DNA from: an uncultured Campylobacter sp.
Lineage (GTDB): Bacteria; Campylobacterota; Campylobacteria; Campylobacterales; Campylobacteraceae
Assembly (NCBI GenBank): GCA_947090385.1
Contig: CAMUNZ010000027.1
Span: forward strand, 1-15,906
Length of the DNA stretch: 15,906 nucleotides
Direction of reading: 5' to 3'
The position numbers were made by a program, and so were the translations under genes. Below, piece by piece: positions 5,405-12,984 of the stretch. A model generated the notes under the pieces. It searched no databases and had not been told where the DNA came from. It saw only the letters and a program-made list of their open reading frames with translations. Within the stretch, counting starts at the first letter, position 1. Each line of letters begins with the position of its first letter.

Positions 5405-6739
5405 TTATTCGATTTTACCACTTTCGATTCGTTTTTTATAGATTGTTTTTAATTTTCTTAAATCTTGTTGGACTTCGAAAACACCGTGCCAATGAGAATA
5501 ATCCGGTCCATTCATCAATGCGCCTTGTCTCATTCTACGACCTTCATGATGCCACATGTGATAATAAACTATTTGGAATTCATCAGCCCAAGGATCTTCA
5601 CCTAAAAGTTTTTTCTCTTTTAACTCTTTTAAAAGTTTTTGAGCATCTTTTATATAAACGTTGTAAAGCTCGACATGTTGATCAGCCATCTCAAAGAAAT
5701 TATTTGTAGAAGTAGAAGAGTGACAATTTTTACAAATCATTTTCATCTCTTTTCTACCAGCTTCTGCACCATCTGGATGCCCAGCTGTCGGATTTCCTGT
5801 TGTTAGAGTTCTATTTGTATCAAAAATCATAGCCGCCATATCTTTGCCGCCATTTCTCAATGAACTTACAGGCGCCCAAGCATTCCATTTTAATCTTCTT
5901 GAAATATTATGTGTTGTATTTGTTTCGCCGATTCCACTCATATGGCAAGTAGCACAAGTTGGGGCTCTAAAATCAACCACACTCCAAGTATCTGGTGCTG
6001 CGTCGTAATTCCATTTATGACCTTCGCTATTAAATATATGTCCATGCATAGAGTTATTATAAATTTCGATATCTGGATGATCTGGTCCTAAATGACAACT
6101 TGCACAAGCAGCTGGTTTTCTAGCTTCTGCGATATTAAATGTGTGAGAACTATGACAACTTTTGCAATTTCCAACTCCGCCATCAGGATATGCGTTTCCT
6201 ATTCCGTAATTTGGCCAAGTCTCTTTTGTGGGTTTGCCTTTTTCATCAATTTTTATTATCGCTCCGTGGCATTGAGAACATCCTGTAGCTTGTGATGAAT
6301 ATTTTAAAGTCTCGTGATCTCTTCCTTCGAAATGATACATAAGTTTTACCATTCCAGCATTTGCAAACATTTGGACTCCAGCTCGAGCGTGTCCGCTTTC
6401 TTGAAACTCTTTTACTTCTTGTTCGTGGCATTTTTCACAGGTTTTTGGGCTTACTAAAGCACTTATTCTTACATCGATATTTTTTAGATGAGATTTTTTT
6501 GATGCCATTGGATTATCAGCATTTACTTTGTGACAATCTTCACAACTCACGCTAACATGCGCGTGACGAGAATTTCGCCAATCATTTACGATTCCTGGTG
6601 TTTTTTCACTATGACATTCTATACATTGTTTGCCTATTGGTGAAATTTTGCGATCAAATTTTATCTGTTTTAAATCCGCATTTCCCCAACAAAACATTAA
6701 AAATATACAAGTAATCATCAAAATAATTTTTTTTAACAT
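5405..6739 (-). CDS. haoA: Octaheme hydroxylamine oxidoreductase-like cytochrome c (εHao)
   Basis: A periplasmic multiheme cytochrome, 444 aa. A Sec signal peptide (MLKKIILMITCIFLMF..., probable cleavage after GNA near 21) precedes eight CXXCH heme sites at 39, 66, 101, 154, 192, 212, 262 and 336. Eight canonical sites with no CXXCK exclude NrfA, which has five hemes, and fit the HAO family; by analogy heme 4 (154-158) is the catalytic one. The C-terminal region contains YYHMWHHEGRRM (392-403) and DYSHWHG (413-419). In epsilonproteobacteria such proteins are known to act as nitrite or hydroxylamine reductases rather than oxidases. Tyr crosslinking to heme 4, needed for oxidation in Nitrosomonas, is reported absent there; I cannot confirm this without alignment. 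Translation is coupled to haoC: the SD AAAGGAAA lies in the last haoC codons, with a 1-bp gap. Confidence 0.9.
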   Translation of the reverse strand: MLKKIILMITCIFLMFCWGNADLKQIKFDRKISPIGKQCIECHSEKTPGIVNDWRNSRHAHVSVSCEDCHKVNADNPMASKKSHLKNIDVRISALVSPKTCEKCHEQEVKEFQESGHARAGVQMFANAGMVKLMYHFEGRDHETLKYSSQATGCSQCHGAIIKIDEKGKPTKETWPNYGIGNAYPDGGVGNCKSCHSSHTFNIAEARKPAACASCHLGPDHPDIEIYNNSMHGHIFNSEGHKWNYDAAPDTWSVVDFRAPTCATCHMSGIGETNTTHNISRRLKWNAWAPVSSLRNGGKDMAAMIFDTNRTLTTGNPTAGHPDGAEAGRKEMKMICKNCHSSTSTNNFFEMADQHVELYNVYIKDAQKLLKELKEKKLLGEDPWADEFQIVYYHMWHHEGRRMRQGALMNGPDYSHWHGVFEVQQDLRKLKTIYKKRIESGKIE

Positions 6740-6740
6740 T

Positions 6741-7265
6741 TTATTTTCCTTTCATTGCATTTAAATAAATTCCAAGGCTACTATGCCCAACATTTTTATG
6801 ACATTCAACGCAGGTTTTTTTAGTGATTTTGCCAAAATAATCTCTATGAGATAAAAATGTTTTTTCGGTAGCAGGGGCATTTTGTAAATTTTTATGACAT
6901 GTTAAACAGCCAGAATCATAAACAAAATTTTTTGCTTCTTTGCGTTTTTTATCCCAATCAATCTTGCTTTTATCGTATGTAAGTTCAGCCCAAGCATCGT
7001 GCATAGAAATTTTAACTTTTCCTACAAGATAAGCGCTTAAACTATCTCCTGGCAAATGGCAAGTTACGCAATCTGCTTGCAATCCTTTTTGATTTTTTCC
7101 TCCGTGAATGTCGGCTTTGTAAGATTCGATCATGGGATCCATCGTGTGGCAAATAGAACAGGTTTTATAAGTAGCTGTATTATGAACGCCAAATGCGACA
7201 AGATAAGCTACAAAAAGCCCAAAAATTCCACCTAAGATAAATATCCAAAAAAATGTCTTTTTCAA
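6741..7265 (-). CDS. haoC: NapC/NrfH-family tetraheme cytochrome c, quinol dehydrogenase partner of HaoA
   Basis: A 174-aa membrane-anchored cytochrome that would oxidise menaquinol and feed electrons to the periplasmic HaoA. One N-terminal helix (about residues 5-26) anchors it. Four CXXCH sites follow at 36, 66, 120 and 152. The first has the NapC/NrfH form CSICHTMDPM, whose methionine is the kind used as a heme ligand in NrfH. The start is TTG (7265-7263): AAAAGGA lies 6 nt upstream, and the nearest upstream ATG (about 7295) is in another frame. NrfH is the alternative name by sequence family, but the downstream gene encodes an octaheme protein, so HaoC fits better. It is the first gene of a two-gene operon. 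Confidence 0.88.
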   Translation of the reverse strand: MKKTFFWIFILGGIFGLFVAYLVAFGVHNTATYKTCSICHTMDPMIESYKADIHGGKNQKGLQADCVTCHLPGDSLSAYLVGKVKISMHDAWAELTYDKSKIDWDKKRKEAKNFVYDSGCLTCHKNLQNAPATEKTFLSHRDYFGKITKKTCVECHKNVGHSSLGIYLNAMKGK

Positions 7266-7299
7266 AACAAATCCTTTTCTGATAAAAAAAATCCATGAA

Positions 7300-7305
7300 A
7301 TTATG
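7300..7305 (-). promoter_or_regulatory. Weak candidate -10 for the haoCA operon
   Basis: On the minus strand CATAAT follows a T/A-rich stretch (TTTTATTAT) about 35 nt before the TTG start. It is a modest match in a very A+T-rich region, so it may be chance. The 7266-7458 interval otherwise shows only A+T-rich sequence. Confidence 0.3.
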
Positions 7306-7458
7306 ATAATAAAAAGTAAATATATTTTTAATTTCTTTGTAATATTGAAATATTTTTTATTAAATTCTAAGAATTTTGATAACTATTCGCAAGATATTTG
7401 TTAAAATTAAAATAAATTATTTTTGAAATTTTATTTTTATTTAAGAATTTATAAGAAA

Positions 7459-7483
7459 TTTTCCCATTTTGCAAATGGGAAAA
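7459..7483 (-). terminator. Intrinsic terminator of mscL
   Basis: A perfect 11-bp stem (7459-7469 with 7473-7483, TTTTCCCATTT/AAATGGGAAAA) closes a 3-nt loop. It lies 3 bp past the mscL stop on the minus strand. The stem itself ends in Us, continuing TTTCTTATAAA. Confidence 0.8.
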
Positions 7484-7486
7484 ATA

Positions 7487-7892
7487 TTACTTTTTAAGAG
7501 TGTCTCTGATTTCTCTTAATAATTTAATATCTTCGCTAGGTTCTGGTTCTTTTGCTGGTCTTTCTGTTTTTGGTTCTTCTCTTTTTAATTTATTTATAGC
7601 TTTAATCGCTACAAAAATGCAAAACGCTATGATTATAAAATCAACTGTAGTTTGTATAAAATTTCCATAATTTAGCGTTACGGCTGCAACATTACCTTGT
7701 GCTTCTTTTAAAACAAATTTAAAATCTGTAAAGTTTATCCCGCCAAGTTATTACTCCAATTACTGGCATCATTACATCGCTTACAAGTGAGCTAACAATT
7801 TTTCCAAAAGCTCCACCGATGACAACGCCGACTGCCATATCTATGACGTTTCCGCGCATTGCAAATTCTTTAAATTCCTTTATAAAACTCAT
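7487..7892 (-). pseudogene. mscL: Large-conductance mechanosensitive channel MscL, frameshifted
   Basis: MscL is a homopentameric inner-membrane channel that opens on hypo-osmotic shock. The first 49 codons read MSFIKEFKEFAMRGNVIDMAVGV... through VMMPVIGVIT, the MscL N-terminal and TM1 signature. The sequence then has ACTTGGCGGG where ACTGGCGGGATAAAC (TGGIN) is expected. The extra base (A at 7745 or 7746 on the plus strand) sends the frame to WRDKLYRF and a stop at 7721-7719, 57 codons in all. Removing it restores INFTDFKFVLKEAQGN, a normal TM2 (TTVDFIIIAFCIFVAIKAINKL) and the conserved C-terminal helix LLREIRDTLKK, 134 aa total, the usual length. SD AAAAGGA lies upstream of the ATG. All else looks conserved, so this is either a very recent mutation or a sequencing error. 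Confidence 0.88.
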
Positions 7893-7918
7893 TTTTTATC
7901 CTTTTATTTCAAGATGCA

Positions 7919-7924
7919 ATTATA
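7919..7924 (-). promoter_or_regulatory. mscL promoter -10
   Basis: A perfect TATAAT on the minus strand within AAAATATAATTGC, about 27 nt before the mscL ATG. It is divergent from the gltX promoter in the same 111-bp gap. Confidence 0.5.
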
Positions 7925-7962
7925 TTTTATTTTAAAATAAATAAATAATTTATTAAACGAAG

Positions 7963-7974
7963 TATTGCTAAAAT
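7963..7974 (+). promoter_or_regulatory. gltX promoter, extended -10
   Basis: TATTGCTAAAAT matches the Campylobacter TTTTGnTATAAT form, about 30 nt before the chosen gltX ATG. An upstream in-frame TTG at 7965 lies inside this element, which argues against it as a start. Confidence 0.5.
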
Positions 7975-8003
7975 GTCAGATTTTTATTTTGAAAAGGATA
8001 ATT

Positions 8004-9299
8004 ATGTATCGTTTTGCACCTTCGCCAACAGGCGATATGCATATAGGAAATTTACGAGCGGCACTTATAAATTTCATTTGTGCTAAAAAAGAAAAAACTG
8101 GGTTTATTTTGCGTATTGAAGATACTGATGCTAGTAGAGATATTAAAGGAAAAGAAATAGAAATTCAAAATTTGCTTAAAAAATTTGGAATTTCGTGGGA
8201 TTATTTTTATATACAAAGTGAAAATTTAACTTTTCATCGTCAAATGGCTTCAAAACTTCTTGCCGAAAAAAAGGCATTTTTGTGCTTTTGTAGCGAAGAA
8301 GTTTTATCGCAAAAAAAAGAGTTAGCTAAATCAAAAAACGAAGCTTATAGATACGATGAAACATGTGCAAATTTAAGCGATGAAGAAGTTTTAAATAATC
8401 CAAATCCAGCCGTTGTTCGTATAAAAAAGCCAGCTGGAGATTTAAGTTTTGTTGATTTGATAAAAGGTAAATTGAAATTTGATGCGCAAAATTATGATAG
8501 TTTTGTTTTGATGAGAGCGGATAAAACGCCAACTTATAATTTCGCTTGTGCTGTTGATGATATGCTTGAAGGTGTTACTTGCGTAATTAGAGGCGAAGAT
8601 CACGTTACAAATACGCCAAAACAAAATCACATAAGAAAATCTTTGGGATTTGAGGGCGAGATAAAATATGCACATTTACCGATAATTTTAAATATGCAAG
8701 GTAAAAAAATGAGCAAAAGAGAAAAAGATAGTTCTGTGCAAAATTTGCTAGAAATGGGTTTTTTGCCTGAGGCGATAGCAAATTATTTGTTGCTTTTAGG
8801 AAATCAAATGCCAAAAGAAATTTTTACATTAAGTGAAGCGATTGAATTTTTTGATTTAAGTAAAATTTCGAAAAGTCCCGCAAAATTCGATATTGATAAA
8901 TTAAAACAGATAAATAGAGAACACATAAAACTCTCTTCAAAACACAGAATTGCAGAAATTTTTCAAGTAGATGAGAATTTGGCGGACTTGATAAAATTCT
9001 ACACACAAGAAGGATCGTTAATAAGCGAAATTAAAGAGAAAATTTCGGCCATTTTTGATAAAAATAGAAATTTCGGCGATTTCGAAGAAAATGCAAAAAT
9101 TTTGAAAGATCAAATAAGAAATATAGAAAATTTGCCACAAAATTTTGATGAATTTAAAGAAATTTTGATAAAAAAAACTGGACTTAAAGGTAAAAATTTC
9201 TTTATGCCACTTCGAATTTTGCTTACAAATTCGCCTCACGGACCAGAATTAAAAGAGCTTTATCCGTTTTTAAAAGATAAAATCAAGGAGATAATTTAA
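8004..9299 (+). CDS. gltX: Glutamyl-tRNA synthetase, short paralogue type
   Basis: A class I aminoacyl-tRNA synthetase of 431 aa. The N-terminal signature is RFAPSPTGDMHIGN (3-16, with HIGN at 13-16), and KMSKR is at 235-239. A CXC...YxxxC set (C94, C96, Y117, C121) resembles the zinc site of E. coli GluRS. The helical anticodon-binding C-terminal part is complete. The ATG at 8004 follows AAAAGGA by 5 nt; upstream in-frame codons are not supported. Campylobacter and Helicobacter carry two GluRS genes and no GlnRS. The length is close to H. pylori GluRS2 (about 439 aa), which charges tRNA(Gln) with Glu for GatCAB to amidate, rather than the longer GluRS1. That assignment is an inference from length and needs a tree. 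It is first in an operon with the YggT gene and slt. Confidence 0.95.
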   Translation: MYRFAPSPTGDMHIGNLRAALINFICAKKEKTGFILRIEDTDASRDIKGKEIEIQNLLKKFGISWDYFYIQSENLTFHRQMASKLLAEKKAFLCFCSEEVLSQKKELAKSKNEAYRYDETCANLSDEEVLNNPNPAVVRIKKPAGDLSFVDLIKGKLKFDAQNYDSFVLMRADKTPTYNFACAVDDMLEGVTCVIRGEDHVTNTPKQNHIRKSLGFEGEIKYAHLPIILNMQGKKMSKREKDSSVQNLLEMGFLPEAIANYLLLLGNQMPKEIFTLSEAIEFFDLSKISKSPAKFDIDKLKQINREHIKLSSKHRIAEIFQVDENLADLIKFYTQEGSLISEIKEKISAIFDKNRNFGDFEENAKILKDQIRNIENLPQNFDEFKEILIKKTGLKGKNFFMPLRILLTNSPHGPELKELYPFLKDKIKEII

Positions 9300-9571
9300 T
9301 GCCGTTTTTAGTAGCTTTGTTGCAAGTTTTGCATATTGTAATTACAGCTTATACTTGGATAATCATCGCAGCAGCGCTTATAAGCTGGGTAAATCCAGAT
9401 CCTTACAATAAAATCGTGCAAATTCTTTATAAACTTACAGAACCAGTTTATAATTTTATTCGTCGATTTATCCGCACAAATTTCGGTGGAATCGATATAG
9501 CGCCAGTTATAGTTTTGCTTACTTTAATGATAATTGATAGAACTTTTATAAATTTAGTTTTTGGTTTTTAA
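9299..9571 (+). CDS. YggT-family integral membrane protein
   Basis: A 90-aa protein with two hydrophobic segments (about 3-28 and 66-88) around a conserved middle. ISWVNPDPYNKIVQILYKLT, then EPVYNFIRRFI and GGIDIAP, are the YGGT family signature. Members are linked to cell division, osmotic response or membrane-protein assembly in different bacteria; no exact role is settled. The start codon overlaps the gltX stop by one base (TAATG), with SD AAGGAG (9285-9290), so it is co-translated. From memory the C. jejuni equivalent is Cj0844c, also between gltX and slt. Confidence 0.88.
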   Translation: MPFLVALLQVLHIVITAYTWIIIAAALISWVNPDPYNKIVQILYKLTEPVYNFIRRFIRTNFGGIDIAPVIVLLTLMIIDRTFINLVFGF

Positions 9572-11173
9572 ATGAGAATTTTGTCATTTTTTTTATTGTT
9601 TAGTCTATGTTTTGGTGAAATTTTAAGCTTAAAAGAGCTTAAAAAAGAGCCAAAATCTTTAGCAAAAGATTATTATTTATATAGATTGGTTGAAAACAAA
9701 AAATTAAACGATAAAGAATTTAAAGCCATAAAAAAGGATATTTTTAACTCATTTGGAAAATTAAAAAAAGTTTATAATGCAAAATTTAGACCAAAATTAA
9801 AATCAAATCCTTGTGATAAATTTACTACTTTAAACGTTTTGGATGCAAATCAAACTTGCAAAATTTCAAAATGTAATCCAAATTTTGTAGAAAAACTTTC
9901 AAGCATATCAAGACAAATTTTAATCGCACAAAAAACGACAAACGATTGTAAAAATTTACTTCTTGCTTATGAAAGTCCAAATTTAGTGAAATTTTTCGAT
10001 GAAAGCAAAAATGTAAAAAATTTTTTTAGATTTTATTTTTCAAATAAAGATAACGAAAAACTAAATGAAAGCTTAAGCACCGAGTTTTTAAATATGATAT
10101 CTACAAATAAAAATTTTGAAAAATTTTTAAAAGATATAGTTATAAATAAAAAATTTCCAAAATTAAGGCAAAATTTAAGCGATATAGATGCTACAAATTT
10201 GAATTATGATGTAAATTTTTTACTTGGCATAAATTCTGTTATCCAAAATAATTCTGAAAAATCGATTAAATTTTTTAAAAATGCAGTGAGAATTTCTACA
10301 AATTTGAAAAAAGATAATGCAATTTTTTGGATGTATTTGATCACAAAAAATAAAAAATTTTTACAAGAATTAAAAGATAGTCAAAATTTAAATATTTATT
10401 CGCTTTATGCAAGAGAAATTTCAGGTTTAAATATCCCAAAAATCAAGCTTTTTACTCCGACGATTACTCAGCCAAAAGATTACAACGCAAGCAATCCTTT
10501 TGCTTGGGTAAAGTTAAAAAAGAAAATTGATAGCTTAAGCACGCAAAAACTTTTGCAAATGAGTGATGATTTTTTTACAAAACGAACAATCGGCGAATAT
10601 TTATACATGCTTGAAAAAGTAAATAATTTTCCAGATAACTATTTTGCCACGCCTTTTGTCGAATTTATGGATAATAAAAGCTCACAAAGAAAAGCTTTGA
10701 TTTATGCGATTGCAAGGCAAGAAAGCAAATTTATAAACTCAGCCATATCTACTTCTTACGCGCTTGGAATGATGCAATTTATGCCATTTTTAGCAAATGA
10801 TACGGCAAAGCAATTAAAAATAACAAATTTCGATCAAGATAGAATGTTTGAGCCACAAACTGCTTTAAAATTCGCAAATTTTCATATAGATTGGCTTGAA
10901 AAATATATAACAAATCCTGTTTTTATCGCTTACGCTTACAATGGCGGGATAAATTTCACAAAAAAGATGATTTTGCGCGGAGATTTATTTAATAAAGGCA
11001 AATATGAGCCATTTTTAAGCATGGAACTTGTGCCTTATGAAGAAAGCAAACTTTATGCTAAAAAAGTTTTAGCAAATTATATTATTTATTTAAGGATTTT
11101 TGATTCCAATATAAAGATTTCGAAAATTTTTGAAAACTTAACAAGACCTGGTGCTGGAGAGAATTATCGCTAA
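9572..11173 (+). CDS. slt: Soluble lytic murein transglycosylase
   Basis: A periplasmic enzyme that cleaves the MurNAc-GlcNAc bond of peptidoglycan, forming 1,6-anhydroMurNAc. The 533-aa product has a signal peptide (MRILSFFLLFSLCFG, cleavage near residue 15-20), a long helical superhelix-type N-terminal region, and a C-terminal SLT (lysozyme-like) domain. The catalytic glutamate is E384 in AIARQESKF. The next motif is SYALGMMQFMP (395-405), a GLMQ variant, and AYNGG is at 455-459. The ATG follows the YggT stop directly and no SD is visible, so it is probably translated by coupling. The last 92 bp overlap the convergent lipoprotein gene. The N-terminal part is very Lys/Asn/Phe-rich, as expected from A+T pressure. 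Confidence 0.95.
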   Translation: MRILSFFLLFSLCFGEILSLKELKKEPKSLAKDYYLYRLVENKKLNDKEFKAIKKDIFNSFGKLKKVYNAKFRPKLKSNPCDKFTTLNVLDANQTCKISKCNPNFVEKLSSISRQILIAQKTTNDCKNLLLAYESPNLVKFFDESKNVKNFFRFYFSNKDNEKLNESLSTEFLNMISTNKNFEKFLKDIVINKKFPKLRQNLSDIDATNLNYDVNFLLGINSVIQNNSEKSIKFFKNAVRISTNLKKDNAIFWMYLITKNKKFLQELKDSQNLNIYSLYAREISGLNIPKIKLFTPTITQPKDYNASNPFAWVKLKKKIDSLSTQKLLQMSDDFFTKRTIGEYLYMLEKVNNFPDNYFATPFVEFMDNKSSQRKALIYAIARQESKFINSAISTSYALGMMQFMPFLANDTAKQLKITNFDQDRMFEPQTALKFANFHIDWLEKYITNPVFIAYAYNGGINFTKKMILRGDLFNKGKYEPFLSMELVPYEESKLYAKKVLANYIIYLRIFDSNIKISKIFENLTRPGAGENYR

Positions 11174-11534
11174 AATTAAAACTAAATTTCAAAACTGCTA
11201 AATTTTGCGAATTTACGCTTGCTTTATAACATTTGCTCCATTTTGTAGCAAAATTTAGTTTTATTTTTGGATCTAAATCCGAAATCTTAGCGTCTATATT
11301 TGCGATTTTAGCATTTGAAATTTTTGTTTTTGGAAAAATACAAAACGCGATTTCATCTCTATTTTCTTCTGTAAATTCTGGATAATTTGGATTTAAATAT
11401 AAAGCCATTACCAAAAACTCATTTTTTACAAATTTTTGAGTATAAAGAAGAGATTCTTTTTCTTTTGGATTTTCGATTTTACTGGTGCAAGATACAAAAA
11501 AAATAGCTAACAAAATATTGCACAATTTCTTCAT
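11082..11534 (-). CDS. Small putative lipoprotein, opposed to slt
   Basis: A 150-aa protein starting MKKLCNILLAIFFVSCTSK. A short positively charged and hydrophobic leader precedes C16 in a loose lipobox (FVSC, lacking the usual Leu at -3), followed by a polar Ser/Lys/Glu stretch, as in exported lipoproteins. No known domain is recognised; C85 and C112 might pair. The ATG has AGGA about 7 nt upstream and a strong promoter at 11559-11571. A small lipoprotein gene in the same place and orientation is recalled in C. jejuni (Cj0842). The C-terminal ~30 residues are encoded antisense to the end of slt (92-bp overlap), which could mean the true stop has been lost or the tail is non-conserved. Confidence 0.72.
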   Translation of the reverse strand: MKKLCNILLAIFFVSCTSKIENPKEKESLLYTQKFVKNEFLVMALYLNPNYPEFTEENRDEIAFCIFPKTKISNAKIANIDAKISDLDPKIKLNFATKWSKCYKASVNSQNLAVLKFSFNFSDNSLQHQVLLSFQKFSKSLYWNQKSLNK

Positions 11535-11558
11535 AAATTTTCCTAAATTTTTTGCCAG

Positions 11559-11571
11559 ATTTTATCTAAAA
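11559..11571 (-). promoter_or_regulatory. Promoter of the lipoprotein gene
   Basis: The minus strand reads TTTTAGATAAAAT, identical to the element before atpB, about 25 nt upstream of the ATG. It is divergent from the mobB promoter in a 113-bp gap. Confidence 0.6.
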
Positions 11572-11608
11572 TTGATTAAATTCGCCTTTTTAGCTTTTTG
11601 AAAATTTA

Positions 11609-11621
11609 TTTTAGATATAAT
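11609..11621 (+). promoter_or_regulatory. Promoter of the mobB-fbp-metG operon
   Basis: TTTTAGATATAAT carries a perfect TATAAT (11616-11621) with the extended T-rich upstream element. It lies 26 nt before the mobB ATG, which has SD AAAAAGG (11635-11641). It is the best promoter match in the window. Confidence 0.7.
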
Positions 11622-11647
11622 CCACGAATTTTTTAAAAAGGTTTTTT

Positions 11648-12121
11648 ATGAAAGCAGTAGCTTTTTCTGGTCCATCGAATTCTGGAAAAACGACTTTGAT
11701 TTGTAAAATTGCTGAAAAATTTATCAAAAATGGTTTTAAAGTTTGTGTTGTAAAACACGATCCAAAAGATAAAGCAGTTTTTGATAATCCAAATAAAGAT
11801 AGTTCGAAATTTTATTCAACTGGTGCCGATGTTATCGTCACTAGTCCGACAAGAACGACATTTTTTAGCAGACAAAATTCTGATTTAAAAGAGCTTTTAA
11901 ATCTTGCAAAAAATGCCGATATTTTCATAATCGAAGGATTGAAAAATTTTGAACTTCCTAGAATTTCTCTTTTTTGTGATAATTTTGACAAAAATTATGA
12001 AAATTTTAGTGATGCTATTGCTACAAACGGTTTTAAACCAGATTGCAAATTGCCTTGTTTTCACAGAGACGATATAGAGGGCATTTATAAATGGATTTTA
12101 GAAAATGCAAAAAAAATTTAA
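11648..12121 (+). CDS. mobB: Molybdopterin-guanine dinucleotide biosynthesis adapter MobB
   Basis: A small GTP-binding protein that helps MobA attach GMP to molybdopterin; MGD-type cofactor serves periplasmic nitrate and formate enzymes common in Campylobacter. The 157-aa product carries the P-loop GPSNSGKTT (8-16), the family motif VVKHD (34-38) and FIIEGLKNFELPRI (98-111), the EGxK-like Walker-B region. It is complete and slightly shorter than E. coli MobB (about 170). First gene of the operon; fbp follows 14 bp after its stop. From memory mobB and fbp are also neighbours in C. jejuni (Cj0841c, Cj0840c). Confidence 0.93.
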   Translation: MKAVAFSGPSNSGKTTLICKIAEKFIKNGFKVCVVKHDPKDKAVFDNPNKDSSKFYSTGADVIVTSPTRTTFFSRQNSDLKELLNLAKNADIFIIEGLKNFELPRISLFCDNFDKNYENFSDAIATNGFKPDCKLPCFHRDDIEGIYKWILENAKKI

Positions 12122-12135
12122 AAGGAGAATGTGTA

Positions 12136-12984
12136 ATGAATAAAATTTTTGAGGCTATAAAAACATCTAGTAAATTGATCGCAAATGAGTTAAAGTATGC
12201 TGATTTTGGTCCTGCTGGAAGTAAAAATTCAACTGGTGATAATCAATTAAAATTAGATATTATAAGCGACAACATAATAACCTCTGAGTTTAAAAAACTA
12301 AATATAATAAAATCTTTAATAAGCGAAGAAAAGGGCGAAGAGTATTTAATTGACGGCGACGCAAGTTACATAGTGGCTTACGATCCGCTTGATGGAAGCA
12401 GTTTAGTCGATGTAAATTTTGCGATCGGAAGTATTTTTGGAATTTATGAAGATAGCGTAAAAAGTGAGAATTTAAAAGCCGCTGCTTATGTAATTTATGG
12501 CCCTAGAATTGAACTTGTAATTTGTGAAAAAACTCCAAAACTTTACAGACTTGATAAAGATGGAGAGTTTAAATTTGTACAAGATATTGTTTTAGAAACA
12601 GAGGGCAAAATAAATGCAACTGGCGCTAGCCAAAAAAGTTGGAGTGATACTCATAGAAAATTTATAAACTCACTTTTTGAAAATGGTTATAGGCTTAGAT
12701 ATAGTGGCGCTATGGTTAGCGATTTGCATCAAATTTTATTAAAGGGTGGCGGACTTTTTAGTTATCCTTCTACAGATGAGTATCCAAATGGAAAATTAAG
12801 AGTAGTTTTTGAAGTTTTACCTTTTGCTTATATTTTCGAAAAAGCTGGTGGTTTGACAACTGATGGAAATTTAAAATCTCTTTTAGATATAAAAATTCAA
12901 AAAATTCATCAAACTACACCTTGTTTTTTTGGTTCAAAAAATGAAATAAAAGCTTTAAGAAAGGCATATGATTCTAAAAAATGA
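12136..12984 (+). CDS. fbp: Fructose-1,6-bisphosphatase class I
   Basis: A gluconeogenic enzyme hydrolysing fructose 1,6-bisphosphate to fructose 6-phosphate; campylobacters generally do not use glucose and depend on gluconeogenesis. The 282-aa product carries the metal- and phosphate-binding motif AYDPLDGSS (81-89). GNxxG-type active-site equivalents are less clear. The substrate region YSGAMVSDLHQIL (189-201) and GGLFSYPS, then KLRVVFEVLPFAYIFEKAGG (220-239), are typical of class I enzymes. The length is somewhat below the usual 330, as in related epsilonproteobacterial forms. AAAGGAG (12121-12127) lies 8 nt before the ATG at 12136, which fixes the start. An upstream in-frame extension into mobB is not supported. 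It overlaps the next gene by 4 bp (ATGA). Confidence 0.95.
   Translation: MNKIFEAIKTSSKLIANELKYADFGPAGSKNSTGDNQLKLDIISDNIITSEFKKLNIIKSLISEEKGEEYLIDGDASYIVAYDPLDGSSLVDVNFAIGSIFGIYEDSVKSENLKAAAYVIYGPRIELVICEKTPKLYRLDKDGEFKFVQDIVLETEGKINATGASQKSWSDTHRKFINSLFENGYRLRYSGAMVSDLHQILLKGGGLFSYPSTDEYPNGKLRVVFEVLPFAYIFEKAGGLTTDGNLKSLLDIKIQKIHQTTPCFFGSKNEIKALRKAYDSKK

Noticed and set aside
5443..6555. Several plus-strand open frames opposite haoA
   Set aside because: They lie entirely antisense to a clear octaheme cytochrome and show no start signals or recognisable protein.
5405..7265. Annotation as the nitrite reductase operon nrfHA
   Set aside because: The catalytic subunit has eight CXXCH heme sites and no CXXCK, whereas NrfA has five hemes; it fits the HAO family.
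7376..7392. FNR/CRP-like palindrome TTGAT...GCAA upstream of haoC
   Set aside because: The half-sites are imperfect (GCAA, not ATCAA) and the spacing is 7 rather than 4, so it is likely chance in A+T-rich DNA.
7965..8003. Upstream TTG start for gltX
   Set aside because: It overlaps a promoter -10 element, and the 13 extra residues precede the conserved N-terminus; the ATG at 8004 has AAAAGGA.
9623..9645. Short direct repeat GCTTAAAAGAGCTTAAAAAAGAG in slt
   Set aside because: It simply encodes repeated Leu-Lys/Glu codons just after the signal peptide; two short units are not evidence of a functional repeat.
12091..12135. Upstream start for fbp inside mobB
   Set aside because: AAAGGAG sits directly before the ATG at 12136, where the protein matches the family start.
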